A stretch of 64,000 nucleotides of DNA, from contig NZ_BBMA01000007.1 of the NCBI RefSeq assembly GCF_000971215.1, forward strand, positions 1 to 64,000, read 5' to 3'. This DNA comes from Demequina silvatica. Its GTDB lineage: Bacteria > Actinomycetota > Actinomycetes > Actinomycetales > Demequinaceae. Positions 56,991 through 64,000 of this stretch are shown piece by piece (within the stretch, counting starts at the first letter, position 1; every line of letters begins with the position of its first letter). Under the pieces are notes generated by a model. That model searched no databases. It had not been told where the DNA came from and was given only the letters and a program-made list of their open reading frames with translations. Position numbers and translations under genes: made by a program.

Positions 56991-57248
56991 TCAGGCCGCG
57001 TCGTCCGTCCGGCGCACGTTCATGATGCGGCGGCGCAGCCACACGCGGCGCGCGCCGCCGATGAAGGTCTGCGAGCGGATCAGGTCCCACCGGCCGTACT
57101 CCGCCTGCTCCGTGAGCAGGGCGCGCGCCTCGGCCCGCGTCACCTCCACGGGGATGTCCACCACCCTCCAGTCGAAGCGCGAGTCCGCCGGTACGGACGT
57201 GCGTCGAGGGGTGATGATGTGGGCGGTCCTGCGTGCGTCGTGGTTCAT
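56991..57248 (-). CDS. DUF5703 family protein
   Basis: An 85-aa basic protein. DWRVVDIPVEVTRAEARALLTEQAEYGRW followed by RVWLRRRIM matches the short actinobacterial DUF5703 family. GGGAGG precedes ATG 57248, so the longer frame is not used. The function is unknown. Confidence 0.8.
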   Translation of the reverse strand: MNHDARRTAHIITPRRTSVPADSRFDWRVVDIPVEVTRAEARALLTEQAEYGRWDLIRSQTFIGGARRVWLRRRIMNVRRTDDAA

Positions 57249-57277
57249 CTCGCCTCCCATTCAACCTGTTCCGCGGG

Positions 57278-57283
57278 TAACGT
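57278..57283 (+). promoter_or_regulatory. -10 box TAACGT of the acidic protein gene
   Basis: TAACGT ends 7 nt before ATG 57291; it lies in the 42-bp gap between two divergent genes. Confidence 0.4.
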
Positions 57284-57290
57284 CATAGCC

Positions 57291-57617
57291 ATGGATTCCC
57301 AGGCGCACGAGGCGCTGAGGCTGTTGATCGCCGCATACGAGGAGCACCTCGCCGCCATCCTGGCCCGCCGCGGCGACGCGGACGTGGCCGTCGACGACGC
57401 GTACGACTCGTTGGCCGACGCCTTCGACCGGTACGAGGCCGTGCTGGACGTCGAGTATGGGGAGACGCTGCCGATGCTGCTCGACGACCTCGAGATGGAG
57501 GACGCGGGCGACGGCGAAGGGGACGAGGAGGACGAGGACGACGACGGCCTCGACCCCCACGCCGGCGAGGACGAGGACGCGCTCGACGACGACCTCGACG
57601 ACTTCCAGCTGCGCTGA
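57291..57617 (+). CDS. Acidic protein of unknown function
   Basis: A 108-aa protein. Residues 1-65 are helical (HEALRLLIAAYEEHLAAILA); residues 68-105 are almost all Asp/Glu with Gly. Similar genes are often named primosomal protein in actinobacteria, without evidence. It has no membrane segment or Cys. I do not assign a function. Confidence 0.75.
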   Translation: MDSQAHEALRLLIAAYEEHLAAILARRGDADVAVDDAYDSLADAFDRYEAVLDVEYGETLPMLLDDLEMEDAGDGEGDEEDEDDDGLDPHAGEDEDALDDDLDDFQLR

Positions 57618-57684
57618 CCGTCCGTGGGGGCGGCACCGCCGCGCGCGCACGGACCCCAGGCTGCGAGGCTCGTGCGCGCCGTGA

Positions 57685-58647
57685 TCACCGGCGCTCCGGG
57701 TATCCCAGGTCGATCGCGGAGACCTCGTCGAGGGCGTCCACGATGGCCGGCGGCAGTTTGAGGGTGGCGGCGGCGAGCGAGGGGAGCAGCTGCTCCGCGG
57801 TCCGCGCCCCCACCACCGCGGAGGCGACGAAGGGTCGCGCCAGCACCCACGCGAGCGCGGTCTCCTGGGGTGTCACGCCGAGGCCCTCGGACGCGATCGC
57901 CAACGCCTCCACGATGGATCCGGCACGGTCGTCGAGGTACGGCTCGACGAACCCGGCCAGGTGCTCGGACGCGGCGCGCGAGTCCGCGGGGATCGCGGCA
58001 CGGTACTTGCCGGTGAGCACGCCGCGTCCCAGCGGCGACCACGCCATCACGCCCAGCCCGATCGCCTGGGCGGCGGGCACCACCTCGCGCTCGATACCGC
58101 GCTGGAGCAGCGAGTACTCGACCTGGGTGGTCGCGAGCGTGGGACGCCGGTCCGCGAGCGTCGCGATGCGCGCGGTCGCCCAGCCGGGGTAGTTGGAGAC
58201 ACCCACGTACCGGGCGCGGCCGGAGTTCACCGCAATCTCGAGCGCGTGCAGCGTCTCGTCGAGCGGGGTGCCGGCGTCGAACTGGTGGACCAGCCACACG
58301 TCGACGTGGTCGGTGCCGAGCCGCGCGAGCGAGGCGTCCAGCGTGTCGAGCATGGTGTCGCGCGACGCGTCGACCATGCCGCCGTGCGCGGTGCGCCGGA
58401 TGCCGGCCTTGGTGCAGATCTGCACGTCGGCGCGCGAGACGGAGCCGCCCAGCATGCGGCCGATCAGCTCCTCCGCGCCGCCGTCCGCGTAGGACGCCGC
58501 CGTGTCGAGCAGCGTGCCGCCCGCGTCGAGGAACGCGTCGAGCTGGCCGCCCGCCTGCTCCGCGTCGGTGTCGCGGCTCCACGTCATGGTGCCGAGCGCC
58601 ACACGCGACACCTCGAGACCCGTGGTGCCGATCCGTGCGCGCTGCAT
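57685..58647 (-). CDS. Aldo/keto reductase
   Basis: A 320-aa (alpha/beta)8 NADPH oxidoreductase. The N-terminus is RIGTTGLEVSRVALGTMTW. The tetrad includes Tyr in AASYADGGAEE, Lys in TKAGIRR and His in VWLVHQFD. The NADPH segment is VVGARTAEQLLPSL. ATG 58647 is selected because a -10 box ends 7 nt before it; the 74-residue extension upstream has no family similarity. The substrate is unknown. Confidence 0.92.
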   Translation of the reverse strand: MQRARIGTTGLEVSRVALGTMTWSRDTDAEQAGGQLDAFLDAGGTLLDTAASYADGGAEELIGRMLGGSVSRADVQICTKAGIRRTAHGGMVDASRDTMLDTLDASLARLGTDHVDVWLVHQFDAGTPLDETLHALEIAVNSGRARYVGVSNYPGWATARIATLADRRPTLATTQVEYSLLQRGIEREVVPAAQAIGLGVMAWSPLGRGVLTGKYRAAIPADSRAASEHLAGFVEPYLDDRAGSIVEALAIASEGLGVTPQETALAWVLARPFVASAVVGARTAEQLLPSLAAATLKLPPAIVDALDEVSAIDLGYPERR

Positions 58648-58654
58648 GGGGGTG

Positions 58655-58660
58655 ACGCTA
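58655..58660 (-). promoter_or_regulatory. -10 box TAGCGT of the aldo/keto reductase gene
   Basis: On the minus strand TAGCGT ends 7 nt before ATG 58647. Confidence 0.45.
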
Positions 58661-58701
58661 CCGAAGGTCGGCGGCGTCACCGGCGCGCAACACGCGGGCA
58701 C

Positions 58702-58707
58702 TAAGGT
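58702..58707 (+). promoter_or_regulatory. -10 box TAAGGT of uppP
   Basis: TAAGGT ends 7 nt before ATG 58715; it faces the aldo/keto reductase -10 box 41 bp away. Confidence 0.45.
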
Positions 58708-58714
58708 TGCCGCC

Positions 58715-59575
58715 ATGGGTTGGTGGGAAGCGGTCATCCTCGGGCTGGTGCAGGGACTCACGGAGTTCCTGCCGATCTCCTCGAGCGCGCACATCCGTGT
58801 CATCGGCGCGCTGCTGCCGCACGGCGAGGACCCGGGCGCCGCCTTCACTGCGATCATCCAGATCGGCACCGAGGCCGCGGTGATCCTCTACTTCTGGAAG
58901 GACATCACCCGCATCGTCGCCTCGTGGTTCCGCGCGCTGTTCGGCCGCGACGGCGCCGACTGGAAGGCGCGCATGGGCGCGCACAACGCGGACGCCCGCA
59001 TGGGCTGGTGGGTGATCCTCGGATCGTTCCCGATCGTGATCCTGGGCGTGCTGTTCAAGGACACCATCGAGACGAGCCTGCGCAACCTCTACATCACCGT
59101 GGTGGTGCTCGCCGGCTTCGCGTGCGTGCTGTGGATCGCGGACCGGATCGGCGCCAAGCGCCGCAACCTCGACGACATCACCGTCAAGGACGCGATCCTG
59201 CTCGGCTTCGCGCAGGCCATGGCGCTCATCCCCGGCGTCTCCCGTTCGGGCGGCACCATCACCATGGGTCTCTTCCTCGGCATGACGCGCGAGGCCGCGG
59301 CCCGCGTCTCGTTCCTGCTGGCGATCCCGGCGGTGATGGGGTCCGGCTTCTTCGAGCTGTTCACCGAGTGGGACACGCTCGGCGCGGAGGGCTCGCCCGG
59401 CTTCCTCAACACCGCGATCGCGACCGTGGTCGCGTTCGGCGTCGGCTACGCGGTGATCGTGTGGTTCCTCAAGCTCGTCTCGACGCACAGCTACACGCCG
59501 TTCGTCATCTACCGGATCGCCGCGTCCGGCGCGATCCTGGGCCTGCTCACCGCCGGCGCCATCAGCGCGACCTGA
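58715..59575 (+). CDS. uppP: Undecaprenyl-diphosphatase UppP (BacA)
   Basis: A 286-aa membrane enzyme that recycles the undecaprenyl lipid carrier for cell-wall synthesis. The active-site motifs are GLTEFLPISSSAHIR (Glu17, 15-29) and PGVSRSGGTI. About eight helices are present. ATG 58715 is directly behind a -10 box. Confidence 0.96.
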   Translation: MGWWEAVILGLVQGLTEFLPISSSAHIRVIGALLPHGEDPGAAFTAIIQIGTEAAVILYFWKDITRIVASWFRALFGRDGADWKARMGAHNADARMGWWVILGSFPIVILGVLFKDTIETSLRNLYITVVVLAGFACVLWIADRIGAKRRNLDDITVKDAILLGFAQAMALIPGVSRSGGTITMGLFLGMTREAAARVSFLLAIPAVMGSGFFELFTEWDTLGAEGSPGFLNTAIATVVAFGVGYAVIVWFLKLVSTHSYTPFVIYRIAASGAILGLLTAGAISAT

Positions 59576-59579
59576 CCCG

Positions 59580-59608
59580 CGCATCGTCCCTTCTGGAGGG
59601 ACGATGCG
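59580..59608. terminator. Hairpin of two inverted GGACGATGCG words after uppP
   Basis: CGCATCGTCCC pairs with GGGACGATGCG (11 bp) around a 7-nt loop, 4 nt after the uppP stop and before the convergent PAC2 gene. It probably terminates both transcripts. Confidence 0.75.
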
Positions 59609-59616
59609 GCGGTCGC

Positions 59617-60483
59617 CTACGCCTTCCCGTTGCCCAGGTCGCGGCGGCGCAGGAACTTCTCGAACTCGGCGGCGATCGCGTCTCCGGACGCCTCGGGCAG
59701 GCTGGTCTCGTCCATCACGGACTCGAGCTGCTCGACGTGGGCGGCGATCTCCTCGTCCTCGTCGGTGAGCTCGTCGGCGCCGGCCTGCCACGCGTCGACC
59801 TCGTCGGGCAGCTCGCCGAGCTCGATCGGCTCGCCGAGGAAGCGCTCGAGCTGCGACAGGATCGACACGGTCGCCTTGGGGCTCGGCGGGTGCGCGATGT
59901 AGTGCGGCACGCCCACCCACACGGAGATCACGGTGATGCCGCGCAGCGCCGCCTCGTGGCCCAGCACGCCGAGCACCCCGGTGGGGCCCTCGTAATCGGA
60001 GCGCTCGAGGTCGAACGCCTCGCGGGCGCGCGCGTCCTCGCTGGTGACGAACGTGGGTAGCGGGCGCGTGTGCGGGGCGTCGACCAGCAGCGCGCCGCAC
60101 GTGATGAGCGTCTTGACGTCGAGGTCCTCCGCGTAGTCGAGGATCTCGCGGCAGAAGCGGCGCCACCGCATCGACGGCTCGATGCCGCGCACCAGCGCGA
60201 TCTCGCGGTCGCCCACCCAGGGGCCGTTCGCGGTCGAGATGACGGTGCCGGGCCAGGAGACCACGCGCTCGCCGCCCGCGAGGGTCTGGATGCTCGGGCG
60301 GCTCACCTGGAAGTCGTGGTACTCCTCGGGGTCGAGCGCCGCGTACTCGCGCGCCTGCCACGCCGTGGCGAGGTGGTCGAGCGCGGAGGACGCGGCCGAG
60401 CCGGCGTCGTTCCATCCCTCGAACGCTGCGATCATCACGGACTGGTCGGCTGCCAGGGCTACGGGGTCGCTCTCGGCTGTCAT
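59617..60483 (-). CDS. PAC2 family protein
   Basis: A 288-aa protein of the proteasome assembly chaperone 2 family (MIAAFEGWNDAGSAASSALDHL; GALLVDAPHTRPLP; ISVWVGVPHYIAHPPSPKA). M. tuberculosis Rv2125 is the comparable protein near the proteasome region. Whether bacterial PAC2 proteins touch the proteasome is unknown. The transcript is likely leaderless and divergent from the HAD gene. Confidence 0.9.
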   Translation of the reverse strand: MTAESDPVALAADQSVMIAAFEGWNDAGSAASSALDHLATAWQAREYAALDPEEYHDFQVSRPSIQTLAGGERVVSWPGTVISTANGPWVGDREIALVRGIEPSMRWRRFCREILDYAEDLDVKTLITCGALLVDAPHTRPLPTFVTSEDARAREAFDLERSDYEGPTGVLGVLGHEAALRGITVISVWVGVPHYIAHPPSPKATVSILSQLERFLGEPIELGELPDEVDAWQAGADELTDEDEEIAAHVEQLESVMDETSLPEASGDAIAAEFEKFLRRRDLGNGKA

Positions 60484-60489
60484 TGCGCC

Positions 60490-60499
60490 AGCCTAGACT
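60490..60499. promoter_or_regulatory. Overlapping divergent -10 boxes (bidirectional promoter)
   Basis: AGCCTAGACT holds TAGACT on the plus strand (60494-60499, 8 nt before ATG 60508) and TAGGCT on the minus strand (60495-60490, 6 nt before ATG 60483). The two boxes share a TA step, so the genes cannot easily be transcribed at the same time. Confidence 0.5.
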
Positions 60500-60507
60500 G
60501 GCGCCAT

Positions 60508-61197
60508 ATGAATGAGAAGGCGACGCTCCCGGCCGCCGTGCTGTGGGACATGGACGGCACGCTCATCGATTCGGAGCCCTATTGGATCGGCGCCGAGATC
60601 GAGCTCGCGAGGAAGTTCGGCGTGGGCTGGACTCACGAGGACGGGCTCCAGCTGGTGGGCAACCCGCTGTCCGTGAGCGCGCAGATCATGATCGACCGCG
60701 GCGTCGCGCTCGAGCCGGACGAGATCATCACGTACCTGGTGGGCCGCGTGACGGCCCAGGTGCGCCAGCGCACACCCTGGATGGACGATGCGCGGGCACT
60801 GCTGGACGCCGTGGTGTCCGCGGGCATCCCGTGCGCCCTCGTGACGATGTCCTACGCGATGCTGGCCGAGGCGTTCGTGTCGCGCGCGCCCGATGCGTTC
60901 GCGGTGGTGGTGACGGGCGACGAGGTCACGCACGGCAAGCCCCATCCCGAGCCGTACCTCACGGCCGCCGCGCGACTGGGGGTCGACGTCGCGGACTGCG
61001 TCGCGATCGAGGACTCGCCGGCGGGCGTGGGCTCCGCGCTGGCGTCGGGGGCGGCGACGGTGGGCGTGCGGCGGCTGGTGCCCATGCAGCCCAGGCCGGG
61101 ACTGAGCAGGGTGCGGTCGCTCGCCGGGCTCGACGTCGCCGCGCTGGGACGGATCCTGGCAGGGGAGACTGTCGACCAGCTCGGGGCGGACGTCTAG
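60508..61197 (+). CDS. HAD family phosphatase (beta-phosphoglucomutase-like)
   Basis: A 229-aa HAD hydrolase, subclass IA. The nucleophile motif is LWDMDGTLIDSEPYW, the lysine segment GDEVTHGKPHPEPYL and motif IV CVAIEDSPAGVGSALASGA. This resembles sugar-phosphate phosphatases and phosphoglucomutases. The substrate is unknown. ATG 60508 is favoured over ATG 60512, which is out of frame. Confidence 0.9.
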   Translation: MNEKATLPAAVLWDMDGTLIDSEPYWIGAEIELARKFGVGWTHEDGLQLVGNPLSVSAQIMIDRGVALEPDEIITYLVGRVTAQVRQRTPWMDDARALLDAVVSAGIPCALVTMSYAMLAEAFVSRAPDAFAVVVTGDEVTHGKPHPEPYLTAAARLGVDVADCVAIEDSPAGVGSALASGAATVGVRRLVPMQPRPGLSRVRSLAGLDVAALGRILAGETVDQLGADV

Positions 61198-61276
61198 GCG
61201 ACGCTGAGTTCCCCGCAGGAGGAGCAAACCTTCCGAAACCGTCAGTCACTTCCCCATAGCGCGCTCGGGTGGGGTG

Positions 61277-62110
61277 TTAGGCGGTCGCCGGGCGGACACC
61301 CAGGGCACGCTCGACGGCGTCCGGATCGAGCGGGAGCTCCGTGCCGCCGAACTCGGGGCACTGCTCCTGGAAGCTGCACCACCCGCACAGCGCGGTGCGG
61401 CGCGTCCGGAATCGTCCGGCCTCCGCGGCGGCGGTGATCTCCGCCCAGATCTCGCGGATCTCGTGCTCGATCCGGGCGATGTCGTCCCCCGTGGGGCGGA
61501 TCTCGAGGCGGCCGCCGTCCTTGAGGAACAGCAGCTGCAGCAGCGCGGGGCGGCGCGCGCGCAGGCGCTCGACCACCAGCGCGTAGAAGCGCATCTGGAA
61601 GCGCTCCTTCTTCTCCCCGTAGCGCGGGTCCGGCGTCTTGCCCGTCTTGTAGTCGACGATCCGGATGGAGCCGTCCGGCGCAATGTCGATGCGGTCGATG
61701 ATGCCGCGCAGCAGCGGGCCGTCCTCGAGCTGCAGCTCCACGAACTCCTCCCGCGCGGCCGGCTCGAGGCGCTGCGGGTTCTCGAGCTCGAAGTAGGTGG
61801 CGAGGCGGGTGCGACCGTCGGCGAGCCACGCCTGCTCCGCGGCAGGGTCCGGATGCAGCTCCGCGAGCTCGGGCTGCTTGGCCAGCATCGCGCGCCACTG
61901 CGGCTCGAGCCGGTCCTGGGCCGCGGCCACGGTGCGCTCGCGCGCCGGGAGGTCGTAGAGCTTCTCGAGCACCGCGTGCACCAGGGTGCCGAGCGTCGCT
62001 GCCGCCGACGGCGCCTCGGGCAGGCGGTCCACCGTGCGGTAGCGGAACAGCAGCGGGCACTGCTGGAAGTCGCCTGCGCGGGAGGGCGAGAGTGCGGGCG
62101 GTCGAGGCAT
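61277..62110 (-). CDS. RecB-like PD-(D/E)XK nuclease with Fe-S cysteines (Rv2119-like)
   Basis: A 277-aa single-domain nuclease. The catalytic core is GIIDRIDIAPDGSIRIVDYKTGK (D...DYK). One Cys near 17 (DFQQCPLLFRY) and three near the C-terminus (LCGWCSFQEQCPEF) form the AddB/Cas4-type [4Fe-4S] pattern. There is no helicase domain. It lies beside trmI as in M. tuberculosis. It may act in DNA repair; this is inference. Confidence 0.9.
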   Translation of the reverse strand: MPRPPALSPSRAGDFQQCPLLFRYRTVDRLPEAPSAAATLGTLVHAVLEKLYDLPARERTVAAAQDRLEPQWRAMLAKQPELAELHPDPAAEQAWLADGRTRLATYFELENPQRLEPAAREEFVELQLEDGPLLRGIIDRIDIAPDGSIRIVDYKTGKTPDPRYGEKKERFQMRFYALVVERLRARRPALLQLLFLKDGGRLEIRPTGDDIARIEHEIREIWAEITAAAEAGRFRTRRTALCGWCSFQEQCPEFGGTELPLDPDAVERALGVRPATA

Positions 62111-62116
62111 GCGACC

Positions 62117-62122
62117 ACCCTA
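62117..62122 (-). promoter_or_regulatory. -10 box TAGGGT of the RecB-like nuclease gene
   Basis: On the minus strand TAGGGT ends 6 nt before ATG 62110. Confidence 0.45.
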
Positions 62123-62211
62123 GAGCCAGCCTCCGACAGCCTCCCCGTGATCCCCAGGCGCGCACGGTCGCGGACGGCGCGCGTCGCGCAGGGGCCGTCG
62201 GCGGCGCCCAC

Positions 62212-62217
62212 TAGCGT
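62212..62217 (+). promoter_or_regulatory. -10 box TAGCGT of the M50 protease gene
   Basis: TAGCGT ends 7 nt before ATG 62225. Confidence 0.45.
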
Positions 62218-62224
62218 GGTCCCC

Positions 62225-63340
62225 ATGAGCCAGCCCCCGACCCGCGCCCGCAAGCCTCGCGGCATCACGCTCGGGCGCGTCCTGGGCGCGCGCATCGTCC
62301 TCATGCCGTCGACCATCGTGATGGCGCTCATCCTCGCGGTGTTCTACGCGGCGGACGAGGACGGCTTCAGCCGCCAGGGGTTCTCTATCGGTCTCGCTGT
62401 CGCGCTGCTGCTGTTCGTGTCGGTGTTCCTCCACGAGCTCGCCCACACCGCCGCCGCGCGGGGCTTCAAGCGCGAGGTCGACGAGATCGTGCTGACGTTC
62501 TTCGGCGGGCACACGCAGTTCCGCAGCGCGGACCCGCGCCCGCTCGAGATCGGCGTGATCGCCGCCGCGGGCCCGCTCACCAACGCCGTGATCGGCGCCC
62601 TCGCGCTGGCCGCGTCCGGCGCGCTCGACGGCATGGCCGGCCGGATCGTGCTGTACGCGGGCGCGCTCAACCTCATCCTTGCGGGCTTCAACGCGCTGCC
62701 CGGCTCGCCGCTCGACGGCGGGCGCGTGGTCAACGCGATCGTGTGGGCGGTCTCGGGCGACCGGTGGAAGGGCCACCGGTGGGCGGCACAGGGCGGGCGC
62801 ATCGTCGCGATCGGCGTGATCGTGGTCGCGGTGGGGCTGCCGATCCTGCGCGGCGGCCAGGTCGACTTCGTCGCCGCGATCTGGGCGATGTTCCTCTTCT
62901 CCGTCATCTGGCCCGCTGCGAGCGCCGAGCTGCGCGCGGCGACCGTGCTGGGCAGGCGCGAGAACGTCACCGCGCTGTCGCTCGCCGCCCCCGCGGTGGG
63001 CATCCCCTACGACGCCACGGTCGCGCAGGCGCGCGAGATCGCCGCCCGCGCGCAGGCCCGCGAGGTGGTGGTGCTCGCCGCGGACGGCCAGGCGGCCGGC
63101 CACTTCCCGGTCGCGCTCACCGAGGCCGTGCCCGAGGAGGCGCGCGCCCAGACGCGGCTCATGTCCGTCACCATGCCGCTGGTGCGCGGCGCCCAGATCC
63201 CCGCGACGGCCACGGGGGAGCGCCTGGTCGAGGCGGTGGTGCCGTGGTTCGGCCGCACCGACGTCCTCGTGGTGGTCGACGAGCACGGCATCCCCGTCGG
63301 GATCGCGAAGCTCGACGAGATCAGGGACGCGCTGAGCTGA
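62225..63340 (+). CDS. M50 site-2 protease family membrane metalloprotease
   Basis: A 371-aa protein with about six helices. The zinc motif HELAH is at 70-74 and the second metal motif PGSPLDGGRV near 160-170. The C-terminal soluble part (about 250-371) resembles paired CBS domains (ALSLAAPAVGIPYDATVAQAR; LVVVDEHGIPVGIAKLDEI). This layout matches the Rip3/SpoIVFB-like branch. The substrate is unknown. Confidence 0.9.
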   Translation: MSQPPTRARKPRGITLGRVLGARIVLMPSTIVMALILAVFYAADEDGFSRQGFSIGLAVALLLFVSVFLHELAHTAAARGFKREVDEIVLTFFGGHTQFRSADPRPLEIGVIAAAGPLTNAVIGALALAASGALDGMAGRIVLYAGALNLILAGFNALPGSPLDGGRVVNAIVWAVSGDRWKGHRWAAQGGRIVAIGVIVVAVGLPILRGGQVDFVAAIWAMFLFSVIWPAASAELRAATVLGRRENVTALSLAAPAVGIPYDATVAQAREIAARAQAREVVVLAADGQAAGHFPVALTEAVPEEARAQTRLMSVTMPLVRGAQIPATATGERLVEAVVPWFGRTDVLVVVDEHGIPVGIAKLDEIRDALS

Positions 63341-63411
63341 CGCGGGACGATGCGCGGCGGACCGGGCACGACGGGTCCGGCCGGGCCGTCGGTGGCCCCC
63401 GACCCGCGCCC

Positions 63412-64000
<589 letters not shown>

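Overview
The window is high-G+C DNA from an actinobacterium, most likely of the order Micrococcales (a Cellulomonadaceae- or Demequinaceae-like organism; the genus is inference). The evidence is strong GC bias at third codon positions, many GTG/TTG starts, ATGA/GTGA stop-start overlaps, and gene orders shared with Mycobacterium and Streptomyces. Almost all of it is ordinary chromosome. I see no phage, plasmid or CRISPR array. The one clear mobile element is a complete IS1634-type insertion sequence at the left edge.

Left to right. (1) 24-2331: a small TPR-protein gene split by the insertion sequence, with a 29-bp direct repeat flanking it. (2) 2335-5407: YccF membrane protein and a DUF3516 helicase. 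(3) 5541-16636: a conserved actinobacterial block matching Rv1691-Rv1700 of M. tuberculosis: low-complexity TPR protein, HAD phosphatase, a 57-aa protein, tlyA, nadK, recN, steA, steB/mctB, pyrG and a Nudix hydrolase. (4) 16656-18787, minus strand: ctaA-ilvA. (5) 18973-25405: the suf operon sufR-B-D-Rieske-C-S-U-T, closed by a strong hairpin. (6) 25518-28025: FMN reductase, DUF1697 protein, and a DUF222/HNH nuclease. (7) 28092-30235, minus strand: biotin ECF transporter bioY-ecfA-ecfT, then an ABC-F ATPase. (8) 31982-36092: SURF1 and a DUF4190 protein, the fabG-fabI fatty acid pair, SixA phosphatase and a GH88-type hydrolase. (9) 36363-43396: serB and glgC (minus), glgM, a lone ABC ATPase, Rrf2 regulator plus TSUP permease, and NfeD plus an SPFH protein. 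(10) 43491-53129: DUF2157 protein, SpoU methyltransferase, GH13 glycosidase, and the LexA-controlled mutagenesis cassette imuA-imuB-dnaE2. (11) 53175-57617: OsmC protein, a GPGG small membrane protein, tRNA-Leu(GAG), a DUF2142-type membrane protein, M20 peptidase, DUF5703 protein and an acidic protein. (12) 57685-64000: aldo-keto reductase, uppP, PAC2 protein, HAD phosphatase, RecB-like nuclease, M50 protease and the start of trmI. In related genomes trmI borders the Pup-proteasome genes.

The most unusual signal is not a gene. The 10-mer GGACGATGCG occurs 31 times on either strand, against well under one expected from base composition. It lies inside genes, mostly in one reading frame as GAC-GAT-GCG, and also just after stop codons. 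In two places it is paired head-to-head as a terminator-like hairpin. This is the pattern of the DNA-uptake sequences of Neisseria and Pasteurellaceae, but other explanations are possible. A second theme is promoter layout: eighteen genes have a TANNNT -10 box ending 6-8 nt before the start codon, the signature of leaderless mRNAs, and one divergent pair has overlapping -10 boxes. Other points of interest are a 169-bp nested inverted-repeat element between convergent genes, two overlapping LexA boxes, a LacI-type operator inside a glycosidase start region, and a cysteine-free Rrf2 regulator with a palindrome at its 3' end.
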